64,000 nucleotides of DNA from Agromyces cerinus subsp. cerinus (GCF_900142065.1 NZ_FSRJ01000001.1:558001-622000); one strand, 5' to 3'. Shown: positions 40,698 to 49,632, numbered from the stretch's first letter. Notes: generated by a model not told the origin, from the letters alone. A program made the numbers and translations.

Positions 40698-41333
40698 ATG
40701 GGATTCCTTGACCGTCTCTTCGGAGCAGTTCCCGCCGAACCGCAGCGGCCCCAGGCTCAGCCCGCCCGCAGGCTGAGCGACGACGAGCTCGCGGTCGAGC
40801 GCTACCGGTACCTGCTGCGCACGGCCCCGCCCGAGTCCGTCGAGGCGGTGCACGCCGAGGCGTTCGCGAAGCTCACGCCGCAGCAGCGCCAGGCCCTCTT
40901 CGCCTCGCTCAGCGCAGACGCACCCGCCGGTGAGCGACTCGTCTCCGACGAGCCGAGCGCGCTGGCCCGTGCCGCGACCCGCGCGGAGCTCCGCGCCCCC
41001 GGCAGCGTCGAGCGCGCCTTCAACCGAGCGGATGCCTCAGGCGGCCGTCCCCAGCAGGGTGGTCCGTCGTTCGGCGGCATGTTCGCCGGCTCGCTGCTCG
41101 GATCCGTCGCGGGCGTCGTCGTCGGTTCGGCGATCGCACAGGCGTTCCTGCCCGACCCCTCGGCCTTCGATGCGGGCGGTGACGGTGGTGCCGGCGACTC
41201 GGGTGGCGATGGCGGCGACGCCGCTGCGTCCGGCGGCTCCGACGCATCCGGCGCCGATTCGGGTGGTGACTTCGGAGGTTTCGGCGACTTCGGTGGTGGT
41301 GACTTCGGCGGGGGCGGCGATTTCGGGTTCTGA
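40698..41333 (+). CDS. Hypothetical protein with Gly/Asp-rich tail
   Basis: This 211-residue protein has an N-terminal ~100-residue helical part (YRYLLRTAPPESVEAVHAEA, LTPQQRQALFASL), one hydrophobic segment near residues 130-155, and a low-complexity C terminus of Gly, Asp, Ser and Phe repeats. No catalytic motif is seen; I assign no function. A TAGATT box at 40662-40667 and a GAGGA site precede the ATG. Confidence 0.8.
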   Translation: MGFLDRLFGAVPAEPQRPQAQPARRLSDDELAVERYRYLLRTAPPESVEAVHAEAFAKLTPQQRQALFASLSADAPAGERLVSDEPSALARAATRAELRAPGSVERAFNRADASGGRPQQGGPSFGGMFAGSLLGSVAGVVVGSAIAQAFLPDPSAFDAGGDGGAGDSGGDGGDAAASGGSDASGADSGGDFGGFGDFGGGDFGGGGDFGF

Positions 41334-41381
41334 CCGCATCGGGCGTTCGCGGGCGGAGCCTGCGATGACGGCGGCAGCGGA

Positions 41382-41387
41382 TAGGGT
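41382..41387 (+). promoter_or_regulatory. -10 box of leaderless dinB mRNA
   Basis: TAGGGT ends 6 nt before the ATG at 41394. Confidence 0.5.
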
Positions 41388-41393
41388 CGCAAC

Positions 41394-42659
41394 ATGAGCA
41401 AGCAGGACGGCTCGTCGCGCCAAGTGACCACTGGTCCGGTCGACGACTCGGCAACACCGATCCTGCACGTCGACATGGATGCGTTCTTCGTCTCCGTCGA
41501 GCTGCTGAAGCGACCCGACCTCCGCGGAAAGCCCGTGCTCGTCGGTGGCACCGCAGGCCGCGGCGTCGTCTCGGCGGCGAGCTACGAGGCCCGCAGGTAC
41601 GGCGTCAATTCGGCCATGCCCATGTCGCTGGCGCTGCAGCGCTGCCCGAACGCCGTCGTGCTGCGCGGCGACTACGCGAGCTACAGCGAGTACTCGCGCC
41701 GGGTCATGACCATCTTCGAAGAGGTCACGCCGCTCGTCGAGAAGCTCTCGATCGACGAGGCGTTCCTCGACGTGTCCGGTGCACGCAGGCTCCACGGCAG
41801 TCCGGCAGAGATCGCGTGGAACCTGCGCCGGCGAGTGCACGACGAGACGGGCCTCACGTGCTCGGTGGGTGTGGCGGCGACGAAGTTCGTGGCGAAGGTC
41901 GCGTCGAGCCGGGCCAAGCCCGACGGCATGCTCGTCGTGCCCGCCGACCGCACGCTCGAGTTCCTGCATCCGCTCCCGGTCTCCGCGCTCTGGGGCGTCG
42001 GCAAGGTCACCGAGGAGTCGCTCACCCGCATCGGCCTCCGCACGGTCGGCGACGTCGCCGCGATGCCCGCAGATGCGCTCGTGCGGGCGCTCGGGCCGGC
42101 ACTGGCTGCGAAGCTCGGTCACCTGTCGATGGGCGTCGACGCGCGCGACGTCGTCATCGGGCGCGAGGAGAAGAGCATCGGGCACGAGGTCACGTTCGGG
42201 TACGACCTCACCGACCTCGAACAGCTGCGACGCGAGCTGCTGCGGCTCTCCGACGACGTCGCGGTGCGGCTCCGCCGAGCCGGGGTCGTGGGGCGCACGG
42301 TCGTGCTGAAGCTGCGGTACGGCGACTTCCGCACGGTCACCCGATCGCGCACCCTGGGGGAGCCGACCGACGTCGCGAGACGCATCTACGACGAAGCATC
42401 CGCTGCGCTCGGCGAGCTCGCAGGAGATGGGGCCCGCATCCGTCTCATCGGCGTCCGGGCCGAACAGCTCCGCCCCTCGGGCAGCGGAGCGATGCTGTGG
42501 GACCCCGACGAGGAGTGGCGCGAGGCCGAACGCACGATCGACGAGGTGACCGCGCGGTTCGGGCGCGGAGCGGTGCGACCCGCCTCGCTCGTGAAGCGCG
42601 CCGCAGAGCGGGTCGAATCGTCGCGTCGCGCAGCACCCGGTGCCGACGACGTTCGCTGA
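41394..42659 (+). CDS. dinB: DNA polymerase IV (Y family)
   Basis: This 421-residue translesion polymerase copies damaged DNA. The catalytic motifs are intact: HVDMDAFFVSVE (first metal Asp), RGVVSAASYEARRYGV and the SIDEAFLDVS Asp-Glu pair. They are followed by the thumb (LWGVGKVTEESL) and little-finger domains. A classical C-terminal clamp-binding peptide is not obvious. The start is fixed by the -10 box; no LexA-type SOS box is evident in the short upstream region. Confidence 0.96.
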   Translation: MSKQDGSSRQVTTGPVDDSATPILHVDMDAFFVSVELLKRPDLRGKPVLVGGTAGRGVVSAASYEARRYGVNSAMPMSLALQRCPNAVVLRGDYASYSEYSRRVMTIFEEVTPLVEKLSIDEAFLDVSGARRLHGSPAEIAWNLRRRVHDETGLTCSVGVAATKFVAKVASSRAKPDGMLVVPADRTLEFLHPLPVSALWGVGKVTEESLTRIGLRTVGDVAAMPADALVRALGPALAAKLGHLSMGVDARDVVIGREEKSIGHEVTFGYDLTDLEQLRRELLRLSDDVAVRLRRAGVVGRTVVLKLRYGDFRTVTRSRTLGEPTDVARRIYDEASAALGELAGDGARIRLIGVRAEQLRPSGSGAMLWDPDEEWREAERTIDEVTARFGRGAVRPASLVKRAAERVESSRRAAPGADDVR

Positions 42660-42710
42660 AACCAGTACCGGCGAATCTCGCAAAGGGTGGTTCGGGAGCG
42701 AGCGCGCGGG

Positions 42711-42716
42711 TAGCGT
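42711..42716 (+). promoter_or_regulatory. -10 box of leaderless GerW-family mRNA
   Basis: TAGCGT ends 6 nt before the ATG at 42723. Confidence 0.5.
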
Positions 42717-42722
42717 TGACTC

Positions 42723-43055
42723 ATGGCTGAACTCGTTCTGGACCTCGCTGAGACCGTCGCCGGCGTCGGCGTGAAGACCTCCTACGGCGACCCCGTCGAC
42801 ATCGACGGCACCACGCTCGTGCCCGTGGCGCTCGGGTACTACGGCTTCGGCGCAGGCAGCGGCTCCGACGGTGCGGGCGACGAGGCCGGTGGCGGCGGCG
42901 GTGGCGGGCTCTCCATTCCGCTCGGTGCATACGTCGGCCGCTCGGGCGACGTTCGCTTCGAACCGAACCTCATCGGGCTGCTGCTCGTCGCCACTCCGCT
43001 CGTCTGGGTGACGGGCAAGGCGCTTCGCGCAGTGATCCGCGCACTCAAGCGCTGA
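42723..43055 (+). CDS. GerW/YtfJ family protein
   Basis: This 110-residue protein matches the Spore_YtfJ/GerW family: VGVKTSYGDPVDIDGTTLVPVALG, a glycine-rich middle, and a hydrophobic C-terminal segment (LIGLLLVATPLVWVTG). In Bacillus the family is linked to spore germination, but actinobacterial members occur in non-sporulating species and their role is unknown. Confidence 0.85.
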   Translation: MAELVLDLAETVAGVGVKTSYGDPVDIDGTTLVPVALGYYGFGAGSGSDGAGDEAGGGGGGGLSIPLGAYVGRSGDVRFEPNLIGLLLVATPLVWVTGKALRAVIRALKR

Positions 43056-43109
43056 CCGATCCCGCGGTCGCGGCGCAGGCCGCTGCCGTCGCTGTCCGCG
43101 CCATCGGCG

Positions 43110-43115
43110 TATACT
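43110..43115 (+). promoter_or_regulatory. Candidate -10 box of the thiamine-transport operon
   Basis: TATACT lies about 10 nt upstream of the first riboswitch stem, a fitting place for the promoter of the TPP-controlled operon. A -35 box is not clear. Confidence 0.45.
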
Positions 43116-43125
43116 CGTGCTCGAA

Positions 43126-43211
<86 letters not shown>

Positions 43212-43265
43212 CCAATCACATCTCAATTTCCCGTGCCTCTTTCCACGAATCGAAAGGGCACGACA

Positions 43266-43901
43266 GTGCACACTGCAGCATCAGAAATCAGCAGCCCCTC
43301 CGCACCCCGCAAGCCGCGCGACCTGCGCTGGCGGGTCGTCGACATCGTCGTCGCCAGCGTCATCGGCGTCGCGACCGGGCTGCTGTTCCTCTTCTGGAAC
43401 AACGTCGGCTACGCGTGGTTCAGCGCGGCCGACGCGCTCACGCCGGGGCTCGGCGGCATCGCCGTCGGCATCTGGCTCATCGGCGGCGTGCTCGGCGGGT
43501 TGATCATCCGCAAGCCGGGTGCGGCGCTCTTCGTCGAACTGCTCGCCGCGATCGTCTCCGCCCTGGTCGGCAACCAGTGGGGCATCGAGACGATCTACTC
43601 CGGCGTGATGCAGGGCCTCGGCGCCGAGCTGGTGTTCGCGATCTTCGCGTACCGCCGATTCGGCCTGCTGACCGCGATGCTCGCCGGTGCTGCTGCCGGC
43701 GCGGCGGCCTGGACGCTCGAGCTCTTCACCTCGGGCAACCTCGCGAAGTCGGCCGAGTTCCTCGGACTCTACTTCACGACCGTCGTCATCTCGGGCGCCG
43801 TGCTCGCGGGACTCCTGGGATGGCTCATCGTGCGCGGTCTCGCTGCGACCGGGGCGCTCAATCGCTTCGCCGCCGGCCAAGACGTGGCCCAGCGGGTCTG
43901 A
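43266..43901 (+). CDS. ykoE: ECF transporter S component, thiamine-precursor type (YkoE)
   Basis: This 211-residue membrane protein has about five or six hydrophobic segments and the YkoE pattern (DIVVASVIGVATGLLFLFWN, GNQWGIETIYSGVMQGLGAE). It is the substrate-binding S unit, probably for hydroxymethylpyrimidine or thiamine, as the TPP riboswitch upstream indicates. GTG 43266 is chosen for the GAAAGG site ~8 nt upstream; a GTG at 43233 would add 11 residues. Confidence 0.92.
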   Translation: MHTAASEISSPSAPRKPRDLRWRVVDIVVASVIGVATGLLFLFWNNVGYAWFSAADALTPGLGGIAVGIWLIGGVLGGLIIRKPGAALFVELLAAIVSALVGNQWGIETIYSGVMQGLGAELVFAIFAYRRFGLLTAMLAGAAAGAAAWTLELFTSGNLAKSAEFLGLYFTTVVISGAVLAGLLGWLIVRGLAATGALNRFAAGQDVAQRV

Positions 43902-43902
43902 C

Positions 43903-45393
43903 GTGGGGCGTGATTCCGGTGCCACCCGGCCCGCGCGCGTGGAGGCGCGCGGGTGGGGGTGGCGGCATGCCGGGCGCAGGCGATCCGCACTCGACGGCAT
44001 CGACCTCGTCATCTCGCCGGGGGAGCGCGTGCTGCTGCTCGGTCCCTCGGGGTCGGGTAAATCGACGCTCCTGCACGCACTCGCCGGCGTTCACGGCGGG
44101 GCCGAAGAGGGCGAGGAGACCGGCTCGCTGCTCATCGACGGCGAGTGGCCCGGCTCCGTGCGCGGGCGGGCGAGTCTCGTGCTGCAGGATCCCGACTCGC
44201 AGGTGATCCTCGCGCGTGTCGGTGACGATGTGGCCTTCGGGTGCGAGAACCTCGGCGTTCCGCGTGACGAGATCTGGCGGCGCGTGCGCCGCGCCCTCGA
44301 CGAGGTCGGACTCGACCTTCCGCTCGACCACCCCACGAGCATGCTTTCCGGTGGCCAGAAACAGCGTCTCGCACTGGCGGGCGCCCTCGCGATGGGCCCT
44401 GGACTGCTGCTGCTCGACGAGCCGACGGCGAACCTCGACCCCGCCGGCGTCGACGAGGTGCGGCAGTCCGTCGCTCGCACGCTCGATCGCACCGGTGCGA
44501 CGTTCGTCGTGGTCGAGCACCGCGTCGACGTCTGGATCGACCTCGTCACCCGAGTGGTCGTGCTCGGCCGCGACGGCCGCGTCATCGCCGACGGGGAGCC
44601 GCAGCACGTCATCTCGACGCAGCGCGACGCGTTGCTCGCGGCCGGCGTGTGGGTGCCGGGCGTGCGGGCCACGGTCCCGACCGCGCGGCCCGCGCCCGCG
44701 GCATCCGTCGTCGATCTGGAGGGCATCGATCTCGCGATCGGCCGCCGGAGCGACGTCGTCGTGCGCAGCGGCCTCTCGCTCGCGCTGCCGCGCGCCGCCT
44801 CGACGGTGCTCACGGGCCCGAACGGTGCGGGCAAGTCGACGCTCGCGCTCACCATGGGCGGCCTGCTGCCGCCGCTGAGCGGCCGCGTACGTGCTTCGGA
44901 AGGGTTGGCCGACGGACTCAAGGCGGATCCGATCCGGTGGCGGTCGCGCGAGCTGCTCACCCGCATCGGCACCGTGTTCCAGGAGCCGGAGCATCAGTTC
45001 GTCGCGTCGACCGTGCAGCGCGAGCTCGAGGTCGCGCCGCGCGCGCTCGGCCTCGATGCCGCGACCACGGCTCGGCGCACCCACGAGGTGCTCGAGCGGC
45101 TCGGGCTCGACCGCCTCGCCGAGGCGAACCCCTTCACCCTGTCGGGAGGCGAGCAGCGACGACTCACGGTGGGATGCGCGCTCGTCGCGCAGCCCAGAGT
45201 GGTGGTCCTCGACGAACCGACGTTCGGACAGGACCGCCTGACCTGGATCGAACTCGTGACGCTGCTCCGCGCGCTCGTCGACGACGGCACGACGCTGCTC
45301 TCGGTCAGCCACGATGCCGCCTACCTCGATGCGCTCGGCGACCGGCACCTCGACCTCGGCAGCGACGCGCTGCGCATGGAGGCGGCGGCATGA
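43903..45393 (+). CDS. ykoD: ECF transporter duplicated ATPase (YkoD type)
   Basis: This 496-residue cytoplasmic protein is two ABC ATPase domains in one chain. Each half has a Walker A (GPSGSGKSTLLHAL; GPNGAGKSTLALTMG), signature (LSGGQKQRLALAGAL; LSGGEQRRLTVGCAL) and Walker B (LLLLDEPTANLD; VVVLDEPTFGQD). It powers the YkoE/YkoC importer. GTG 43903 lies 1 nt after the ykoE stop. Confidence 0.95.
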   Translation: MGRDSGATRPARVEARGWGWRHAGRRRSALDGIDLVISPGERVLLLGPSGSGKSTLLHALAGVHGGAEEGEETGSLLIDGEWPGSVRGRASLVLQDPDSQVILARVGDDVAFGCENLGVPRDEIWRRVRRALDEVGLDLPLDHPTSMLSGGQKQRLALAGALAMGPGLLLLDEPTANLDPAGVDEVRQSVARTLDRTGATFVVVEHRVDVWIDLVTRVVVLGRDGRVIADGEPQHVISTQRDALLAAGVWVPGVRATVPTARPAPAASVVDLEGIDLAIGRRSDVVVRSGLSLALPRAASTVLTGPNGAGKSTLALTMGGLLPPLSGRVRASEGLADGLKADPIRWRSRELLTRIGTVFQEPEHQFVASTVQRELEVAPRALGLDAATTARRTHEVLERLGLDRLAEANPFTLSGGEQRRLTVGCALVAQPRVVVLDEPTFGQDRLTWIELVTLLRALVDDGTTLLSVSHDAAYLDALGDRHLDLGSDALRMEAAA

Positions 45394-46175
45394 TCATGAC
45401 CATGGCCAAGACCCCGCGGCTGCACCTCGTCGACCGTGTGAACCCCGTGAGCCGCCTCGCCGCGGCGATGCTGCTCACGACGCCGCTGCTGCTCACCGTC
45501 GACTGGGTGAGCGCCGCGGTCGCCCTCGGCATACAGCTCGTGCTCTTCGCCATCGCGGGGGTGACTCCGAAGGTGCTCGTGTCCCGGGGATGGCCGATCC
45601 TCATCGCCGCGCCGATCGCCGGCCTCAGCATGCTCCTCTACGGGCAGCCGGAGGGCACCGAGTACTGGTCGTTCTGGCTCGCGCGCATCACCGACGGATC
45701 GATCGAGCTCGCCGTCGCGGTCACCGTGCGCGTGCTCGCGATCGGGCTGCCCGCGGTGCTGCTGTTCATGAACGTCGATCCGACCGAGCTCGCCGACGGC
45801 CTCGCGCAGGTCGCGAAGCTCCCGAGCCGCTTCGTGCTCGGGGCGCTGGCCGGCGCACGACTCGTCGGCCTGTTCATGGAGGACTGGCGGGCGATGGCGC
45901 TGTCGCGCCGTGCGCGCGGCATCGGCGATCACGGCGTGATCCGCCGGTTCGCGACCATGGCGTTCGCCCTGCTCGTGCTCGCGATCCGGCGCGGCAGCAA
46001 GCTCGCCACGGCGATGGAGGCTCGCGGGTTCGGCTCCGACCATCCGCGCACCTGGGCGCGCGAGTCCAGAGTCGGCTGGCCGGATGCCGCGCTGCTCTGC
46101 ATCGCCGCAGGCATCGCGGTGCTCGCGATCGGCTGCGCCGTCTGGGCTGGCACCTACCACGCGGTGTGGGCGTGA
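45390..46175 (+). CDS. ykoC: ECF transporter transmembrane component (EcfT/YkoC)
   Basis: This 261-residue CbiQ/EcfT-family membrane protein has about five hydrophobic segments. It carries the coupling-helix motifs with Ala-Arg-Gly signatures: SRRARGIGDHG and AMEARGFGSDHPRTW. It links the ATPases to the S component. The ATG at 45390 overlaps the ykoD stop by 4 nt. Confidence 0.94.
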   Translation: MIMTMAKTPRLHLVDRVNPVSRLAAAMLLTTPLLLTVDWVSAAVALGIQLVLFAIAGVTPKVLVSRGWPILIAAPIAGLSMLLYGQPEGTEYWSFWLARITDGSIELAVAVTVRVLAIGLPAVLLFMNVDPTELADGLAQVAKLPSRFVLGALAGARLVGLFMEDWRAMALSRRARGIGDHGVIRRFATMAFALLVLAIRRGSKLATAMEARGFGSDHPRTWARESRVGWPDAALLCIAAGIAVLAIGCAVWAGTYHAVWA

Positions 46176-46759
46176 GCGCGGGCGCGCCGGGCGGTGCGGC
46201 AGCGACCGCTCCCGCGGCATCCGCAGTGCGGATCGTGCTCGAGCGGTGCCGTGCTGCGGGCGCGCAGATCGTGGCGATCGACGGCCCGAGCGGTTCGGGC
46301 AAGAGCACGCTCGCCGATGCGCTCGTGCGGGCGTGGCCGGGTCGGACGCCCGAACTGGTGCGCCTCGACGACGTGTACCCGGGCTGGACCGGACTCGAGC
46401 GCGCCGGCACAGAGGTGTTGCACGAACTCGTCGAGCGCCGTGCGCGCGGCTCCGTCGGCACCTGGCGAACCTGGGACTGGGCAGCCGGTCGCGTCGGTTC
46501 GGTCCAGCACAGCCGGCCGGGCCACCCGCTCATCATCGAGGGGTGCGGCGCCTTCGCCGCGACCTCGTCGATCGAGGGGGTCGCGATCTGGGTCGAAGCG
46601 TCGCCCCGGGTGCGCAAGCGCCGCGCACTCGCGCGCGACGCCGGGGCGTTCGACCCCTACTGGGACCTGTGGGAGCGCCAGTGGCGCCGGTACGTGGCGC
46701 GAACCGCGCCTGCGTGCCGCGCAGACGTGCGTGTCCGGGTCGCCGGCGCCGGCGCCTGA
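46172..46759 (+). CDS. P-loop nucleotide-binding protein, kinase-like
   Basis: This 195-residue protein has a Walker A (IVAIDGPSGSGKSTLADALV, residues ~30-50), a VRLDDVYPGWTGL region typical of uridine-kinase-like folds, and a basic lid segment (RVRKRRALARD). It is probably a small-molecule kinase. Its GTG overlaps the ykoC stop, so it belongs to the TPP-controlled operon and might act on the imported precursor; that is inference. The substrate is unknown. Confidence 0.8.
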   Translation: MSAGAPGGAAATAPAASAVRIVLERCRAAGAQIVAIDGPSGSGKSTLADALVRAWPGRTPELVRLDDVYPGWTGLERAGTEVLHELVERRARGSVGTWRTWDWAAGRVGSVQHSRPGHPLIIEGCGAFAATSSIEGVAIWVEASPRVRKRRALARDAGAFDPYWDLWERQWRRYVARTAPACRADVRVRVAGAGA

Positions 46760-46824
46760 GGCGCCGAGCCGCGACGCGCCGCCCGAACCGCCGCACGACC
46801 TGCCGTTCCGGGTACCGCGAGGGC

Positions 46825-46830
46825 TACGGT
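46825..46830 (+). promoter_or_regulatory. -10 box of a leaderless transcript
   Basis: TACGGT ends 6 nt before the ATG at 46837. Confidence 0.5.
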
Positions 46831-46836
46831 AGTGGC

Positions 46837-47091
46837 ATGAGCACAGACACCGGAGCACAGTACGTCGCGGAGTTCCTCGACGGCCCGCTCGAGGGAGAGT
46901 TCGAGCACCGCATCCTCGTGGGCGGCAAGCCCGAGTCGCGTGTCGGCATGGTCGCCGCCGTCGACGGCCTCGAATCGCTGTTCTGGTACGACGCGGTCGA
47001 CGAGCGCGAGGTCAACGGCCAGGTGCGGGTGCAGTTCAGGTTCGACGCCGACGACTCCGACCCCGTCGAGTCCGACGACGAGAACGACTGA
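46837..47091 (+). CDS. Small acidic conserved protein
   Basis: This 84-residue acidic protein has the layout YVAEFLDGPLEGEFEHRIL, then a beta-rich middle (LFWYDAVDEREVNGQVRVQFRF) and an Asp/Glu-rich tail. No motif gives a function. It is monocistronic by its own -10 box and converges with the DD-carboxypeptidase gene 14 nt later. Confidence 0.75.
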   Translation: MSTDTGAQYVAEFLDGPLEGEFEHRILVGGKPESRVGMVAAVDGLESLFWYDAVDEREVNGQVRVQFRFDADDSDPVESDDEND

Positions 47092-47105
47092 GGCGTCGCT
47101 CGCCG

Positions 47106-48368
47106 TCAGCTCTGCTGGGCGGCGATGAACGCGCCGATGATGGCGGCTGGATTGGCGAGTCGCCAGATCGGCCCCGGGTCGCGGATCGCGCTCGTCATCT
47201 CGAGCGGTGAGGCGACATCGCCGTTCCCGGTCGCGATACTGATGCGCCCGACCTCGCTCCCGGCGGACGCGGTGGTGAACGGCTCGACGGTCACGGATGT
47301 CCCGGCGACGCTCTCGCCCCACGATGCATCCGTTCGGCTGACCGAAGCGATGAGGTCGGCCCGATCTCCCCACGCCGCCTCCACGCTCGCGTAGGGCGTG
47401 CCGGCCGTGATGATCTCGACCGGAACCGCCGACTCGGCGCTCGAGGTCACGGCAGTGCTCACGGTGGCGTCGAGCGTCTCGTAGTCGGGCATCAGCGTCG
47501 TGGCGCCCACGAGCCGGTACGGGGCATCGTCATCGGGTCCGGGCACGGTGGTGGTGTACACGAAGGTCACGCCGGCCTGGTCGGTGTAGCTGCGCGCGAG
47601 CGCCCGCACGCCGGTCTCACCCGAACGTGCGACGTTGTCGGGGATGTCCCGCTCGCCTGCCACCGCCGGTGCATCGGTGATCGAGTACACCTCGGCGAGT
47701 CGCGGGTCGGCCAGCACGAGCGCGGCGAGGCGGGTCAGCTCCTCGGGAGTGCCGACGTTGTCGCCCGAGAGGCCGGTGGCATCGGCGACGTGCGTCGCGG
47801 TGAAGCCGTTCTCGGCGAGCCAGGTGTTCGCGGCTTCGACGTACGGGTCGACGCCGCCGAACGCCCACCGCGCGAGGGTGTCGGCGTGGTTGTTGCTCGA
47901 GGCGAGCAGTACCGCCCGCACGACGTCGCGTTCGGTCCACTTCTCGCCGGGAAGCACGGGGAGCGTGCGCGTGTCCTCGGCGACGTAACGGAGGTAGTCG
48001 GTGTAGTCGGCCGGCCCGATCGTGATGTCGGGGCCGGCGCCCTCGGGAGGCAGGGGGAGGGTATCGAGAGTGGCCAGCACCGTGACGAGCTTCACGGCGC
48101 CGCCGATCGGCACCGGCTCGGTGTCGCCGCCCACCCCGAGCGTGGTGGCCGCGCCGTCGTCGGCGAGCACCGCCATGGCGCTCGCGCCGTCGTCGGGGAG
48201 GGTGACGGGTGCGGCACCCTCGCCGGGTGCCGTGTCGGCGCCCTCGGCGACCGTGACGTTCACCGCGGGAAGCGGGCCGAGGAGCATCGCCGGGCCGTAG
48301 ACCCCGATGCCGAGGATCGCGATCGCGCCGACGGCGATGCCGACGATGCGGCCGGGGGTCATCCTCAT
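47106..48368 (-). CDS. D-alanyl-D-alanine carboxypeptidase-like protein, catalytic Ser not conserved
   Basis: This 420-residue protein has an N-terminal signal anchor (residues ~7-32) and a peptidase S11/penicillin-binding fold. The SxN-like motif is present (LLASSNNHADTLARW). Where active enzymes have SxxK, this one has GGAVK (Gly90, Lys93), and a KTG triad before SYTDQAG is also not seen. It may be a non-catalytic homologue. The -10 box TACGCT lies 6 nt upstream of the ATG, so its mRNA is probably leaderless. Confidence 0.85.
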   Translation of the reverse strand: MRMTPGRIVGIAVGAIAILGIGVYGPAMLLGPLPAVNVTVAEGADTAPGEGAAPVTLPDDGASAMAVLADDGAATTLGVGGDTEPVPIGGAVKLVTVLATLDTLPLPPEGAGPDITIGPADYTDYLRYVAEDTRTLPVLPGEKWTERDVVRAVLLASSNNHADTLARWAFGGVDPYVEAANTWLAENGFTATHVADATGLSGDNVGTPEELTRLAALVLADPRLAEVYSITDAPAVAGERDIPDNVARSGETGVRALARSYTDQAGVTFVYTTTVPGPDDDAPYRLVGATTLMPDYETLDATVSTAVTSSAESAVPVEIITAGTPYASVEAAWGDRADLIASVSRTDASWGESVAGTSVTVEPFTTASAGSEVGRISIATGNGDVASPLEMTSAIRDPGPIWRLANPAAIIGAFIAAQQS

Positions 48369-48374
48369 GGAATC

Positions 48375-48380
48375 AGCGTA
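48375..48380 (-). promoter_or_regulatory. -10 box of a leaderless transcript
   Basis: On the minus strand TACGCT ends 6 nt before the ATG at 48368. Confidence 0.5.
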
Positions 48381-48392
48381 ACCCGCCGGGGA

Positions 48393-48740
48393 TCACGCCC
48401 AGCCCAGCTCGTGCAGCCGGTCGTCATCGATGCCGTAGAAGTGCGCGATCTCGTGCACCAGCGTGACGTGGATCTCTTCGCGGAGTTCGTCTTCGTCGGC
48501 GCAGATCGCGAGGAGCGGCTCGCGGTAGAGGATGATGCGGTCGGGCATCTCGCCGAACCCGTAGCGGTCGCGTTCGGTCAGTGCGAAGCCGTCGTAGAGG
48601 CCGAGCAGGTCGAGCGAACCGTCTTCGGGTCGGTCTTCGACGACGAACACGATGTTCTCGAGGCCGTCGACCATGTCATCGGGCAACTGGTCGAGTTCAT
48701 CGACGACGATCGCTTCGAACGCCTCGGCATCGAGTTCCAC
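48393..48740 (-). CDS. Metallopeptidase family protein (minimal zincin)
   Basis: This 115-residue protein matches the small zinc-metallopeptidase family with a C-terminal HEIAHFYGIDDDRLHELGW (HExxH plus downstream acidic residue). An N-terminal acidic helix and LYREPLLAICADEDEL precede it. Substrates of the family are unknown. The start is given as GTG 48740; the frame stays open upstream, so a few more residues are possible. It is the last chromosomal gene before the prophage. Confidence 0.88.
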   Translation of the reverse strand: MELDAEAFEAIVVDELDQLPDDMVDGLENIVFVVEDRPEDGSLDLLGLYDGFALTERDRYGFGEMPDRIILYREPLLAICADEDELREEIHVTLVHEIAHFYGIDDDRLHELGWA

Positions 48741-48941
48741 GAGCGGCTCCGATCGAAGTGCGACGGGCGTGAAACGGCTTTCGCCGAGAACAGCATTGGG
48801 GTGAGTAACGGGGCTTGAATGTGTGACCTACATCACGCCCGAACCCGCCCCGATCCCAGTAATCACGCGGGAAAATTGGTCAAAACTTTTTGGTCATCGT
48901 CGGCGAGTTTTACGACGATTAACGATGGTTTTCGACTCCGA

Positions 48942-48959
48942 ATGTAGTGCGCACTACAT
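48942..48959. promoter_or_regulatory. 18-bp perfect palindrome at the prophage edge
   Basis: ATGTAGTGCGCACTACAT is a loop-free 18-bp palindrome touching the stop codon of the first phage gene. A protein-binding site fits better than a terminator because there is no loop or T tract. The 48741-48941 stretch also holds the upstream region of the metallopeptidase gene; no attachment core can be named. Confidence 0.5.
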
Positions 48960-49342
48960 CATTTTGCCGAGAGGCGAAACGATCGTCTGACGAGGGTATC
49001 CGATCTGCCGAGGTCGTCATCACCGCGTTCGACGGCACGGCGGTGGAGTTCTCCGGTGAGACGGTTGTCGGGAAGCTGGGACATGAGTCCGTCAATGTTG
49101 GCCCGGTACAGCTCGTCTCGAGTCGCCCACCCCATACTGACAATGGTTTCGCAGATGTCCATGTTGGAGTGGATGGCAAGGGTGAACACCACATCGGGCG
49201 GTATGCCCGTTTTCATCCACCGCAGAACGGTCGTGTGGGTGACGGTCGAATGGGTTACAGCGCCGATCTTCTCGGCGATGGCTCGCGAGGTGTGCACACC
49301 CGTCGCTTGGGTCAGCCAGGCGCGCCGTCGCTTGTCGTCCAT
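48959..49342 (-). CDS. Phage DNA-binding protein, immunity-repressor-like
   Basis: This 127-residue protein begins RRRAWLTQATGVHTSRAIAEKIG and has THTTVLRWMKTGIPPDVVFTLA, a helix-turn-helix-like arrangement seen in actinophage immunity proteins. The C-terminal part is ELHRRAVERG-type. It is transcribed leftward, opposite to the early operon, as a lysogeny gene would be. A TACGTT box lies about 20 nt upstream. The repressor role is inferred. Confidence 0.65.
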   Translation of the reverse strand: MDDKRRRAWLTQATGVHTSRAIAEKIGAVTHSTVTHTTVLRWMKTGIPPDVVFTLAIHSNMDICETIVSMGWATRDELYRANIDGLMSQLPDNRLTGELHRRAVERGDDDLGRSDTLVRRSFRLSAK

Positions 49343-49586
49343 GATTTGCAGTCCGTGTCGTTGGAACGTAAAACCACTATGCGGCCAGCGCAGTGCCCCC
49401 AGTTATGGTTACAAATTGCCATGATACCGCGACAAGTGATGTTCCAACATTCATGCAAACGCCCCCTAACGTCGCCGGTTGGGCGTAACGTCCCGAGCAT
49501 CGGGTAAGCGGCAAACATCGGGGGATGACGTGGAAGTACGGATCTGTGGCGGCGGCGCACAATGCGAGAACACCTGTCCAGTTATG

Positions 49587-49613
49587 AACGTCGGGAGAAT
49601 CTGCCCCGACGTT
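49587..49613 (-). terminator. Hairpin after the leftward HTH gene
   Basis: AACGTCGGG and its exact complement flank a 9-nt loop, 20 nt beyond the 3' end of the gene at 49633. It has no T tract. The rest of 49343-49632 carries the upstream region of the 48959 gene and nothing else clear. Confidence 0.5.
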
Positions 49614-49632
49614 GCGTTGTTCCTGGAAGAGG

